A DNA stretch of 21,903 bases from Nitrospirota bacterium (GTDB lineage: Bacteria; Nitrospinota_A; UBA7883; JACRGQ01): the NCBI GenBank assembly GCA_024275955.1, contig JAJRYD010000049.1, positions 1-21,903 on the forward strand. The letters run 5' to 3'. The translations under genes and the position numbers were made by a program. The notes under the pieces are model-generated. The model saw only the letters and a list, made by a program, of their open reading frames with translations. It had not been told where the DNA came from and did no database searches. This document shows, one piece after another, positions 7,458 to 14,058 of this stretch (the stretch's first letter is position 1; each line of letters starts with the position of its first letter).

Positions 7458-8951
7458 CTACCGCTTGCGAGAAGCACCTCCACGCGTTGCGTGGCGGGTG
7501 GCGTGGCCGGCTATCTTTTCTATTATGCCGGATGTAGATTTCCCTTCCTTGTAGGAAATAGTTTTTACTTTGCCCCCCCATTTGCCTATTTCGCCGTAGC
7601 CTGCGATATCTTTTACTTTATAGTCGCCGCCTTTTACAAGAAAATCGGGCTTTATAGCCTTTATAAGTTTTATCGGGGTTGGCTCTTTAAATATTATCAC
7701 TTGGTCCACGCAGTCCATCGCCGCCATTATGTGCGCGCGGTCGTTTTCATTCAGTACCGGCCTTCCTTTGCCTTTAAGCTTTCTTACCGACAAATCGGAG
7801 TTAAGCGCGAGTACTAACCAGTCGCCCAGCTTCTTCGCCTGCTGAAGATATTGTATATGCCCGTAGTGGATAAGATCGAAACAGCCATTGGTAAAAACGA
7901 TTTTCTTTTTGTTTTTTCTCAGCGCGGCAGATATGCCTGCGGCCTCTTTAATATCTACCACTTTTGAACCTTCTCCGGCAAAGAGGCTACTGCGGATTTC
8001 TTCTAAGCCTATGCTTACCGCGCCAAGACGCGCAACCTGCAGGCCGCCGGCATGGTTTGAGAGGCGTGCCGAATAGTCGGGCGACAGCCCGCCAAGCAGG
8101 GCGAACGCGAATGTAGCTATCACTGTATCGCCGGCCCCTGTAACATCGTAAACCTCTCTTGCGAAGGTAGGAACAAAGCTTCCTTTACCTTTTGGCGAAA
8201 AGAGAGCCATACCGTCGGCCCCTAGCGTCGCGAGGACAGACTTTATTTTGTGCTTCTTTATAATGGTTCTTGCCGCTTTTTCTACTGTTTTCGCGGAATC
8301 GCATTTAATACCCGACGCTCTTTCAAGCTCCAGCCTGTTGGGTGTAATGATGTCGGCACCTTTGTACTTTGAATAGGAATCGCCCTTTGGGTCTATTATT
8401 ATCAGCTTGCCGTTTTTTCTCGCGGTCGATATCAGCTTTGCAAGCAGGCTGTTGGTCAGCAGGCCTTTGTTATAATCAGAAACAACTATCCCATCGAAGC
8501 TTTTTATCTTTAGCTCAAACGCTACCGCTATTTTTTTTTCTATCTCCGCTGGTATCGGTAAACGCTTTTCTCTGTCGACACGCATCAACTGCTGTCCCTG
8601 CGCCATCAGCCTTGTTTTTTTCGTCGTTGGTCTATCGGCAGAAACGACGATGCCGGAAGTTTCTATCTTTTTGGCTTTTAGAAGTTTTTTGAGTTCTTTG
8701 GCCGTTTCATCTTTACCTACCACTCCTATAAGGGAAACCTTGCACCCAAGCTCGGCAAGGTTGCCGGCTACGTTTGCCGCGCCGCCGAGGTGAAGGTTGT
8801 CCGACAGGCAATCGAGTACTCCTACCGGAGCTTCTGGCGATATTCTAGATATCTCGCCTTTGAGATATTGGTCTAATATAATATCTCCCACAACCGCTAT
8901 CCGGCTTGGCTTAATATCGTTCAGCTGTTTGTAAAGGTAGCTGTCTGGCAA
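7458..8951 (-). CDS. hldE: Bifunctional heptose-7-phosphate kinase / heptose-1-phosphate adenylyltransferase HldE
   Basis: The 497-residue protein has two domains. Residues 15-325 are a PfkB/ribokinase-type kinase with GDIILDQY (22-29), GGAANVA (56-62) and the catalytic DVTGAGDT (269-276). Residues 345-480 are a nucleotidyltransferase with TNGCFDLIHYGH (354-365, the HxGH signature) and a late STSGIIEKI. By family it makes ADP-D-glycero-beta-D-manno-heptose precursors for the LPS inner core. The start codon is TTG, with a purine-rich GAGGGG about 8 nt upstream. The last 15 or so residues (HATRHATRGG...) run past the usual family end and are Arg-rich, and the DNA there is repetitive, so the original stop may have been lost. 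It lies 13 nt after radC on the same strand. Confidence 0.95.
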   Translation of the reverse strand: MPDSYLYKQLNDIKPSRIAVVGDIILDQYLKGEISRISPEAPVGVLDCLSDNLHLGGAANVAGNLAELGCKVSLIGVVGKDETAKELKKLLKAKKIETSGIVVSADRPTTKKTRLMAQGQQLMRVDREKRLPIPAEIEKKIAVAFELKIKSFDGIVVSDYNKGLLTNSLLAKLISTARKNGKLIIIDPKGDSYSKYKGADIITPNRLELERASGIKCDSAKTVEKAARTIIKKHKIKSVLATLGADGMALFSPKGKGSFVPTFAREVYDVTGAGDTVIATFAFALLGGLSPDYSARLSNHAGGLQVARLGAVSIGLEEIRSSLFAGEGSKVVDIKEAAGISAALRKNKKKIVFTNGCFDLIHYGHIQYLQQAKKLGDWLVLALNSDLSVRKLKGKGRPVLNENDRAHIMAAMDCVDQVIIFKEPTPIKLIKAIKPDFLVKGGDYKVKDIAGYGEIGKWGGKVKTISYKEGKSTSGIIEKIAGHATRHATRGGASRKR

Positions 8952-8964
8952 TTCCTTTTCCCCT

Positions 8965-9795
8965 CTATATAAGCTGTGAGTCGCAAAAGCTGAAATATCC
9001 TTTTCTGCCGATTATTATATGGTCAATCACGCTGATTCCGATAATTTCTCCAGTCGAGACCAACTGCTTGGTTATTGATTTATCGGCACTGCTTGGAGCG
9101 GGGTCGCCGCTTGGATGATTGTGCAAAAGAATTATCGACGCGGCGGAATCTTTTATCGCAGGTTTAAAAACCTCTCTTGGGTGCACTATGCTGGCGTTAA
9201 GAGAACCTTCGGAGATAGTATAATCTCTCATCATACAGTTCTGGCTGTCGAGCAGAACGATTTTAAACGTCTCCTTTTTCATCTCTTTTAGCTGGGGCAT
9301 AAAATAGTTAGAAACATCTTCGCTTGTAGAGAAGTTTTTCCCATAAAGAGCATGCTTTTCGGAAACAATTCTTTTGCCAAGCTCCAGCGCGCTTTTTATC
9401 TGCGTTGCTTTTGTCTCGCCAACGCCTGCCACCGCGCGTATCTCGGCGATAGACGCAGACTCTAGGCCTTGAAGATTGCCGAAAGTTTTAAGGAGGCTCA
9501 TAGCTAGGTCTAGCGCAGATTTGCGTATAGAAGAGGAGCCGGAACTGATAATAATGGAAAGAAGCTGTGCCTCGCTCAAAGAGGCCGCGCCGTAGCGTAT
9601 AAGCCTTTCTCTCGGCCTTTCGTTTTCCGGCCAGTCTTTAATCGCTTGTCTGGGATATTTTTTCACTTTCCAAATCTTACCATCCATTGCAGGGGATGCG
9701 CCACTCGCAGTTGCAAGCACAACGGCATCGCCGTGGCACGGCAGGCGGCAGTCGGATACTTTGTGTTGCGGTTTTTTAAAAGGGCAATCTGTCAT
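8965..9795 (-). CDS. radC: RadC/JAB-domain protein (DUF2466), with N-terminal extension
   Basis: RadC family: an N-terminal UPF0758 helix-hairpin-helix part (WPENERPRERL at 55-65, AVAGVGETKA at 121-130) is followed by a JAMM/MPN+ metalloprotease-like domain with HNHPSGDPAPSSAD (225-238). The conserved EGSLNASIVHPREVFKPAI precedes it. The molecular role of the family is unsettled despite the name. The usual family start matches Met37 (9687), but no Shine-Dalgarno is seen there. The ATG at 9795 has a strong AAAGGAGG 8 nt upstream, so I kept the longer form. The extra 36 residues contain Cys 4, 16 and 20. It is divergent from the gene at 9834 and upstream of hldE. Confidence 0.92.
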   Translation of the reverse strand: MTDCPFKKPQHKVSDCRLPCHGDAVVLATASGASPAMDGKIWKVKKYPRQAIKDWPENERPRERLIRYGAASLSEAQLLSIIISSGSSSIRKSALDLAMSLLKTFGNLQGLESASIAEIRAVAGVGETKATQIKSALELGKRIVSEKHALYGKNFSTSEDVSNYFMPQLKEMKKETFKIVLLDSQNCMMRDYTISEGSLNASIVHPREVFKPAIKDSAASIILLHNHPSGDPAPSSADKSITKQLVSTGEIIGISVIDHIIIGRKGYFSFCDSQLI

Positions 9796-9833
9796 GGTTT
9801 GCGCCTCCTTTAAAAATAAGAGAGGAAAAGGTT

Positions 9834-10217
9834 ATGAAATCATTGAGCGCTAAGGAGGTAAAAGTTTTACTGGAAAAAGGGATCGAAGGGGCGTTGTTCC
9901 CCTCGCAAATATGGAAACGGCATATCGATTTTTCAAGAAAGGTTTTCAGCCGCCCGTTGCCTGCAATAAACGCGCTGAGGAAAAAGCATAGGAAAAGGGT
10001 AAACCTCTTCATAGAAAAACTTCTCAACTCCATGAGCGATTCAGAAACCTTTCGATCGCTTGAGACAGTTGATCCGATGATAGCGGTTCTCTACAAGGAT
10101 CGTCTTGATGCGGCTTTGGCTTTTCTTGAAGAAGGGATTGCAAAAGACGCTCAAATTGCGATTCCACCCACGTTTTCGGAGCTTTTGAGAGTCCTTTTGA
10201 TTCGGAACGAGTCATGA
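9834..10217 (+). CDS. Hypothetical 127-residue protein, plus strand
   Basis: I do not recognise this protein. It is rich in Lys, Leu and Glu, probably helical, with no membrane segment or Cys. A purine-rich stretch (AGAGGAAAAGG) precedes the ATG. The 5' half is better coding sequence than anything antisense to it, but the 3' half overlaps the minus-strand ORF at 10024-10215, which also looks coding. It ends convergently with the minus-strand gene at 10212 (6-nt overlap). It belongs to the accessory island between radC and the GT9 gene. Confidence 0.5.
   Translation: MKSLSAKEVKVLLEKGIEGALFPSQIWKRHIDFSRKVFSRPLPAINALRKKHRKRVNLFIEKLLNSMSDSETFRSLETVDPMIAVLYKDRLDAALAFLEEGIAKDAQIAIPPTFSELLRVLLIRNES
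10024..10215 (-). CDS. Possible small 63-residue ORF, third in the HTH operon
   Basis: It starts with ATG at 10215, overlapping the preceding stop in an ATGA junction, and would encode a charged, Gln-rich helical peptide (MTRSESKG...ERFLNRSWS). The tight coupling favours a real gene, but it lies fully antisense to the 3' half of the plus-strand gene at 9834-10217. Probably only one of the two is expressed; I cannot decide which from sequence. Confidence 0.35.
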   Translation of the reverse strand: MTRSESKGLSKAPKTWVESQFERLLQSLLQEKPKPHQDDPCREPLSSDQLSQAIERFLNRSWS

Positions 10218-10607
10218 TTTTCTCCCGCAGAAAAGAGTTAGATAAATCGACCGCTTTGGCGGCGTTTGGAAAAGCAGGTCGGAATTTTTTAAAGAGAGGT
10301 TCGTAATATCGTGAATTTCTGTAGCTATAGTTTCGGCTTCCGTGCCGTCTATCGTGTGCTGGAGAATGAATGCGGTAAGCGCAATATGCCAAGCTTCAAT
10401 AAGATGGTCGGAATAAACCCTCTGTTCTTTACAGACGGTACAAAGCTGTATAATCAATCTGGTTCGGGCCGCAGAGATGGACGGATCGAGGAGAGGATTA
10501 AATGGATACCCGCCCGCCGTGGGGTAAACGGCGGAGCGGGCTTTTTTGGGAGCGGAACTTTGATGAATTTCTATCGGAAATGCGCCTTCAAGCTGAAGAG
10601 CTTTCAT
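10212..10607 (-). CDS. Hypothetical 131-residue protein, second gene of the HTH operon
   Basis: The function is not recognised. The C-terminal half is helical and hydrophilic, around CTVCKEQRVYSDHLIEAWHI and an acidic TEAETIATEIHDIT segment; the single CxxC pair could bind metal. Its ATG overlaps the stop of the HTH gene (ATGA), so the two are coupled. Oddly, a strong plus-strand hairpin with a T6 tract (10509-10547) lies inside it. Position after a Ner-like regulator suggests a phage or mobile-element early gene (inference). Confidence 0.6.
   Translation of the reverse strand: MKALQLEGAFPIEIHQSSAPKKARSAVYPTAGGYPFNPLLDPSISAARTRLIIQLCTVCKEQRVYSDHLIEAWHIALTAFILQHTIDGTEAETIATEIHDITNLSLKNSDLLFQTPPKRSIYLTLFCGRKS
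10509..10547 (+). terminator. Strong plus-strand rho-independent terminator inside a minus-strand gene
   Basis: Stem CCCGC-CCGCCG (10509-10519) pairs with CGGCGG-a-GCGGG (10529-10540) with one bulged A, then C and six T (10542-10547). It is oriented for plus-strand transcripts such as one from 9834, and lies about 290 nt beyond that gene's stop, within the minus-strand ORF 10212-10607. Confidence 0.65.
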
Positions 10608-10786
10608 ACGGTGCGCTCACCTTTTCTTGGGCCAAAGAGCCGACCGGGCGGTACGCCGAGAATTCTTCCTATTGCCGCTTCTATTTTGCGGTTTCGGTTG
10701 CGACCTGATATTGCCTGTGAGACAGACGATGGCTTACACCCACAAATACGGACGATATCGGCTTGTGCAACTCCAGCCTCCATCAA
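10604..10786 (-). CDS. Ner/Nlp-like helix-turn-helix DNA-binding protein
   Basis: A 60-residue protein that is almost entirely one HTH domain: AQADIVRICGCKPSSVSQAI (helix-turn-helix), then SGRNRNRKIEAAIGRILGVPPGRLF. The order resembles the Mu Ner / Nlp family, where arginines before IE.AI contact DNA. The start is TTG at 10786 or ATG at 10783; neither has a clear Shine-Dalgarno. It is divergent from the broken phage-type repressor at 10887 across about 100 bp, which is the classic repressor/Ner arrangement of Mu-like phages. It probably represses one or both divergent promoters. No Mu transposase gene follows in this window. Confidence 0.7.
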   Translation of the reverse strand: MMEAGVAQADIVRICGCKPSSVSQAISGRNRNRKIEAAIGRILGVPPGRLFGPRKGERTV

Positions 10787-10886
10787 CCCAGTTAAAATTC
10801 TGATTTATCTACGGGATTTTTGTTGTCTTCCGAAACCTAAATTTTCAGTCATGTGGGGGAGAATAAACCAAGTGGTAAATTAGGAT

Positions 10887-11105
10887 ATGGGCGGTGAGGA
10901 TATTGGAACTAGAATAAAAGAGGCTCTAAAAAAAGGGGGTGTTTCTTAAAAGGATTTTGCTAAAGATATTGGGGTGGTTCCTCAAAATCTCAACCGTTGG
11001 ATAAGGGGCGAAAATGAACTTCTTCTTAAAATGCTCAAAAACTCTTTTGGAAACAGTCCCTCAAACGCACCGCTACCGCCTACGGCGACAGTCGTGCCGC
11101 TCTAA
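10887..11105 (+). pseudogene. Phage-type XRE repressor relic with in-frame stop
   Basis: From the ATG at 10887 the frame reads MGGEDIGTRIKEALKKGGVS, then TAA (10947-10949), then KDFAKDIGVVPQNLNRWIRG and on to a stop at 11103. The two halves form one normal XRE/CI-type HTH, with the stop standing where family members have Gln; a single CAA-to-TAA change explains it. Homology fades after about residue 50 and no C-terminal peptidase or oligomerisation domain follows, so the gene is also truncated. It is the expected divergent partner of the Ner-like gene at 10786. Confidence 0.75.
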
Positions 11106-11163
11106 GGGTATGTAAGAAGTTTCGACAAAAGCTTTGCCGAAAAGCAAACCTGCAATGCGTCTG

Positions 11164-12381
11164 CTAGCTGGAGAGCAGAGAGAGGCAGAGGTCTGTTACT
11201 TCGCTTACAGGTATCGACTTTATACATTTATTATCGTTGCAAACGGAGTTGCGGTGGTTGGCGGCTGTAAGGCATGGCGAGCAGGAGAAGCTGGTATAAA
11301 GCGGATGAACATTTTCTCCCAACGGTCTGTAGAGGAGTGGCGTTTCCGGCCCGAAAAAAACAACCACGTTTGTTTTTGTGAGCGACGCATATTGCGCCGG
11401 CCCCGCGTCGTTTGTCAGAAGTATTTTGGAAAGATGGCAAAGATCTACCACATCCCCAAGGCTTTTGGTAATGCCTATAAGGTTTACAAGCCTGTCGCTT
11501 TTTATCTTTTCTTCCATAAACCTTGCGTCGTCCATCGCCGACGGCAGACCTATTATCAGCACGACATTTTTTTCATCGCTGTCGATAATACTTTTCGCGA
11601 CATCGGTAAAGTTTGTAAGCGGCCATGCCCTTATCGGCAGTTCGCCCGCGTTGGGGTTGATCACTGTTAGCCTATGGTCTGTGGTGAGCCGGGGGAACTT
11701 GTCTTTTATCATCCGGTAAGCGTTTTCTTCCACCTCTTTTGTTCTTGGAAGACGCAAAGGGGTAATCATTTCGTCGGTCAGGCTCTTTTTGAGAAGCGGG
11801 ATATTCTCTTCGGCATTAGTGAGCGACTCGACCATAGCGATAAAGTTAAGCGCCATATGTTTGTACGCGTTGTATACCACCTTGTAGTTATGGACCAAAG
11901 CCCCCCTGTACAGCCCCTCGCCGGTATAGCCGTAAAACCCTACCCTGTTGGACGCGAAAGAAAGGAAGGTAAGTATCGATGTAGCTCTCGAAAAAAGCTC
12001 CATGTCGATAACCGAATCTATCCGCGCTGACCATATTTTTCTCACTCCGGCAATGATGTCGATAATAAAGTTGAGCATGTTATCATCCCGCACAGCCAGT
12101 ACCTTGTCTTCGTCGATAATATCGAGCAGTTGAAGCCCGTCGGTATGGCGTTTGAAAACCATAAAGTAAAGGTTAGCGTCTGGACATGTTTTTTTGAGAC
12201 GCTTTATTGCCGAGTAGGCGATTATCAGACTGCCGGCTTCGGAAAGCTCTATAAAAAGTATGTTTTTAAGCTTTCTGGTTTTTTTACGGAAAGGCGCAAG
12301 AAAAATAGAAAAAATATCGAGCAGGAAGCATAGAGGCACCCCTGCGTAATAGTCGATCTTTCTAAGAGTCGAGAGTTTCAA
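11164..12381 (-). CDS. GT9-family glycosyltransferase (heptosyltransferase-like)
   Basis: The 405-residue protein has an N-terminal KNILFIELSEAGSLIIAYSA (39-58), which replaces the usual G-x-G-D loop. A C-terminal GT-B domain carries INPNAG (241-246), a WPL segment (253-255), NDAGPAQYASL (324-334, the family's D-x-G-P motif) and FFGPETP (342-348). A Cys-rich end (CSPCLTAANHRNSVCNDNKC, 367-386) is common in GT9 proteins. By family it transfers heptose or a related sugar to an LPS or cell-surface glycan at the cytoplasmic membrane face; residues 15-32 could attach it to the membrane. It starts at TTG with AAGGAAG about 8 nt upstream. It is divergent from the DUF4912 gene. Confidence 0.85.
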   Translation of the reverse strand: MKLSTLRKIDYYAGVPLCFLLDIFSIFLAPFRKKTRKLKNILFIELSEAGSLIIAYSAIKRLKKTCPDANLYFMVFKRHTDGLQLLDIIDEDKVLAVRDDNMLNFIIDIIAGVRKIWSARIDSVIDMELFSRATSILTFLSFASNRVGFYGYTGEGLYRGALVHNYKVVYNAYKHMALNFIAMVESLTNAEENIPLLKKSLTDEMITPLRLPRTKEVEENAYRMIKDKFPRLTTDHRLTVINPNAGELPIRAWPLTNFTDVAKSIIDSDEKNVVLIIGLPSAMDDARFMEEKIKSDRLVNLIGITKSLGDVVDLCHLSKILLTNDAGPAQYASLTKTNVVVFFGPETPLLYRPLGENVHPLYTSFSCSPCLTAANHRNSVCNDNKCIKSIPVSEVTDLCLSLLSS

Positions 12382-12480
12382 ATATCTGCTTCCTTAAACT
12401 TTTAAGTTAATCCCAAAGAGTTTACACCATACCGGCATCGAGCTGTTTTCCTGTTTTTCTCCCAAGAATAATAACCAGCC

Positions 12481-12540
12481 AGAGCTGAGGTATTTACGGT
12501 GCAAATTGGGGCAAAAACACCCCAATTAAATTAAAGCTCT
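12481..12540. repeat. Nested inverted repeat between GT9 and DUF4912 genes
   Basis: Inner perfect stem AATTGGGG (12504-12511) / CCCCAATT (12520-12527) with an 8-nt loop; outer arms AGAGCT (12481-12486) / AGCTCT (12535-12540). Neither strand has a T run after it, so it is not a standard terminator. Just beyond it, 12542-12553 is the inverse of the TAATATGAGGCA motif found at the left IS end. Confidence 0.5.
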
Positions 12541-12614
12541 ATGCCTCATATTATAGTTAGTTGATTAAATAGTAGTTACATTTCAGCGCAGAGGCATGGT
12601 TCTGGCAGTCTAAA

Positions 12615-12641
12615 TTGTCTAGTGACAACAGGCATAATGCC
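12615..12641. promoter_or_regulatory. Two adjacent palindromes upstream of the DUF4912 gene
   Basis: TTGTC-TAGT-GACAA (12615-12628) and GGCAT-A-ATGCC (12631-12641) lie 20-46 nt upstream of the GTG. They are plausible operator half-sites or an mRNA leader hairpin. The second contains CATAAT, but I see no convincing -35. Confidence 0.4.
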
Positions 12642-12660
12642 GTAAAGCTTGGAGGGTTTT

Positions 12661-14058
12661 GTGACTAGAAACGAACTTGTAAAAATGACAAAAGATCAGT
12701 TGGTAAAACTGGCCAAAAAAAGGTTTAGTCTTGCGCTCGGTAAGGGTGAGCTTAAAAACAGTCTTGTAGCTTCAACCCTTAAGGCATTTAGAAAGCTTGC
12801 CGCAAAGAAAAAAGCTTCTAAAACCGTTTTGACCAAAAAGAAAACGGCTCAAACCGCCAAGCCTAAAACCGCTAAGACGGCCGCAAAGAAAAAAGTTTCC
12901 AAAACCGTTTTGACCAAAAAGAAAACGGCTCAAACCGCCAAGCCTAAAACCGCTAAGACGGCCGCAAAGAAAAAAGCTTCTAAAACCGTTTTGACCAAAA
13001 AGAAAACGGCTCAAACCGCCAAGCCTAAAACCGCTAAGATTGTTACGAGAGCTATGGCGAAAAAGACGGTAGCCAACAAAGCGGTTACAAAAACAGAAGT
13101 AAAGGCGGTTTTACCTGTCGCGACTCCCGGGGGAAAGCTTTTGCGCCATGAACAGCTTGATGCCGAGGAGATAATTTCCGATTCTAAGTACCATCTTGCC
13201 GACAGCCAGGGCGAGCTTGATGCCGACAACGGTATTCCGCACAGCTATATGGACGACAAGGTTTTCCTTTTTGTGCGCGATCCGCACTGGATATTCGCGT
13301 CGTGGGATCTTCACCCAGATACTCCTGCCGGTAGTGCCGCTACTAACGGCATAGATTTGAGTAAAAGCAAAATAGTGCTAAGGGTTTACGACGTTACCGA
13401 TATAGAGTTCGACGGCGACAATGCCCACAAATGGTTTGATATGGAGCCAAACAGCATACATGGAAGCTGGCATATAGAGGTTCCCGAGTCCGGCAGATCG
13501 TACCTTGTCGAAATCGGTTTAAAAGATAGCAACGGTAATTTCTGGATGATAGCAAGGTCAAACATAGCGGCGACACCCCGTGCCTCTGTTTCTGCCAGAA
13601 CGGACGAAAAGTGGCTGGTGGCAGATGAAGATTTTTGGCAGATGTATGCTCTCTCCGGCGGTTTCCAGCCGACCCTTTCCTCTAGTGAGATGACTAGAGA
13701 GATGCGCGAACTTCTTATGAAAGCTATCAGCTCCGGCGGTGGTTCCGGCTCTGCAGGTTTGCAGGCTAAGCGAAACGAAGAAGATGATTTTCCGTTTAGG
13801 CTCGATTGCGAGCTTGTAGTTTATGGGCAGACAAGGCCGACCGCAGAGGTAACGCTTAGAGGAGAAAAGATAAGCTTGCGGGAGGATGGAAGTTTTACCG
13901 TCCGCTTTGCCCTTCCTGACGGTTTGCAGGTTATAGAAGTAAAGGCTGTTTCTGAGAACAAAAAATATACGGTCAATATTACCCCCACGGTAACGAGAAG
14001 CACTGTTTCATTTACTAATTCCGGCAAAGCGAAGATAGGCGGTAAAGATGTCTTATAA
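12661..14058 (+). CDS. DUF4912 protein with Rho_N/SAP-like start and histone-H1-like repeats
   Basis: Domain order: an N-terminal helical segment (about 1-40, MTKDQLVKLAKKRFS...KGELK) like the Rho_N/SAP fold; a basic Lys/Ala/Thr arm of three 27-residue repeats (about 47-126); a DUF4912 domain (about 175-335, with VFLFVRDPHWIFASWDLHP); and a C-terminal beta-rich domain (about 379-440). DUF4912 has no settled function; it often occurs near GH57 enzymes. The arm resembles bacterial H1-like or AlgP tails and could bind DNA, RNA or polyanionic polysaccharide. An upstream TTG (12649) is possible, but GTG at 12661 has GGAGG at the right distance. The 3' end overlaps the GH57 gene by 11 nt, so the two are coupled. 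Confidence 0.85.
   Translation: MTRNELVKMTKDQLVKLAKKRFSLALGKGELKNSLVASTLKAFRKLAAKKKASKTVLTKKKTAQTAKPKTAKTAAKKKVSKTVLTKKKTAQTAKPKTAKTAAKKKASKTVLTKKKTAQTAKPKTAKIVTRAMAKKTVANKAVTKTEVKAVLPVATPGGKLLRHEQLDAEEIISDSKYHLADSQGELDADNGIPHSYMDDKVFLFVRDPHWIFASWDLHPDTPAGSAATNGIDLSKSKIVLRVYDVTDIEFDGDNAHKWFDMEPNSIHGSWHIEVPESGRSYLVEIGLKDSNGNFWMIARSNIAATPRASVSARTDEKWLVADEDFWQMYALSGGFQPTLSSSEMTREMRELLMKAISSGGGSGSAGLQAKRNEEDDFPFRLDCELVVYGQTRPTAEVTLRGEKISLREDGSFTVRFALPDGLQVIEVKAVSENKKYTVNITPTVTRSTVSFTNSGKAKIGGKDVL
12799..13038 (+). repeat. 81-bp in-frame tandem repeat, three units
   Basis: Units start at 12799, 12880 and 12961. Each encodes AAKKKxSKTVLTKKKTAQTAKPKTAKT. Units 1 and 3 are nearly identical in DNA; unit 2 differs at the x codon (GTT for GCT) and a neighbouring silent site. 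Such DNA identity points to recent expansion or gene-conversion-like homogenisation, and copy number may vary between strains. Confidence 0.95.

Noticed and set aside
9776-10033. A minus-strand ORF that would extend the HTH operon to a fourth gene
   Set aside because: Its Phe/Ser-rich product looks like a shadow of the better plus-strand frame, and it overlaps the radC start.
10212-10607. CTVCK in the 131-residue protein as a haem site
   Set aside because: It lacks the His needed for a CxxCH motif.
10311-10883. A 190-codon plus-strand ORF
   Set aside because: It is antisense to the Ner-like HTH gene and its partner, includes the terminator hairpin, and has no recognisable domain.
12772-13014. 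A repetitive minus-strand ORF (Phe/Leu/Gly-rich)
   Set aside because: It is the antisense of the 81-bp Lys-rich repeats.
12799-13038. A possible CRISPR array
   Set aside because: The units are contiguous 81-bp tandem copies in frame with a protein and have no spacers.
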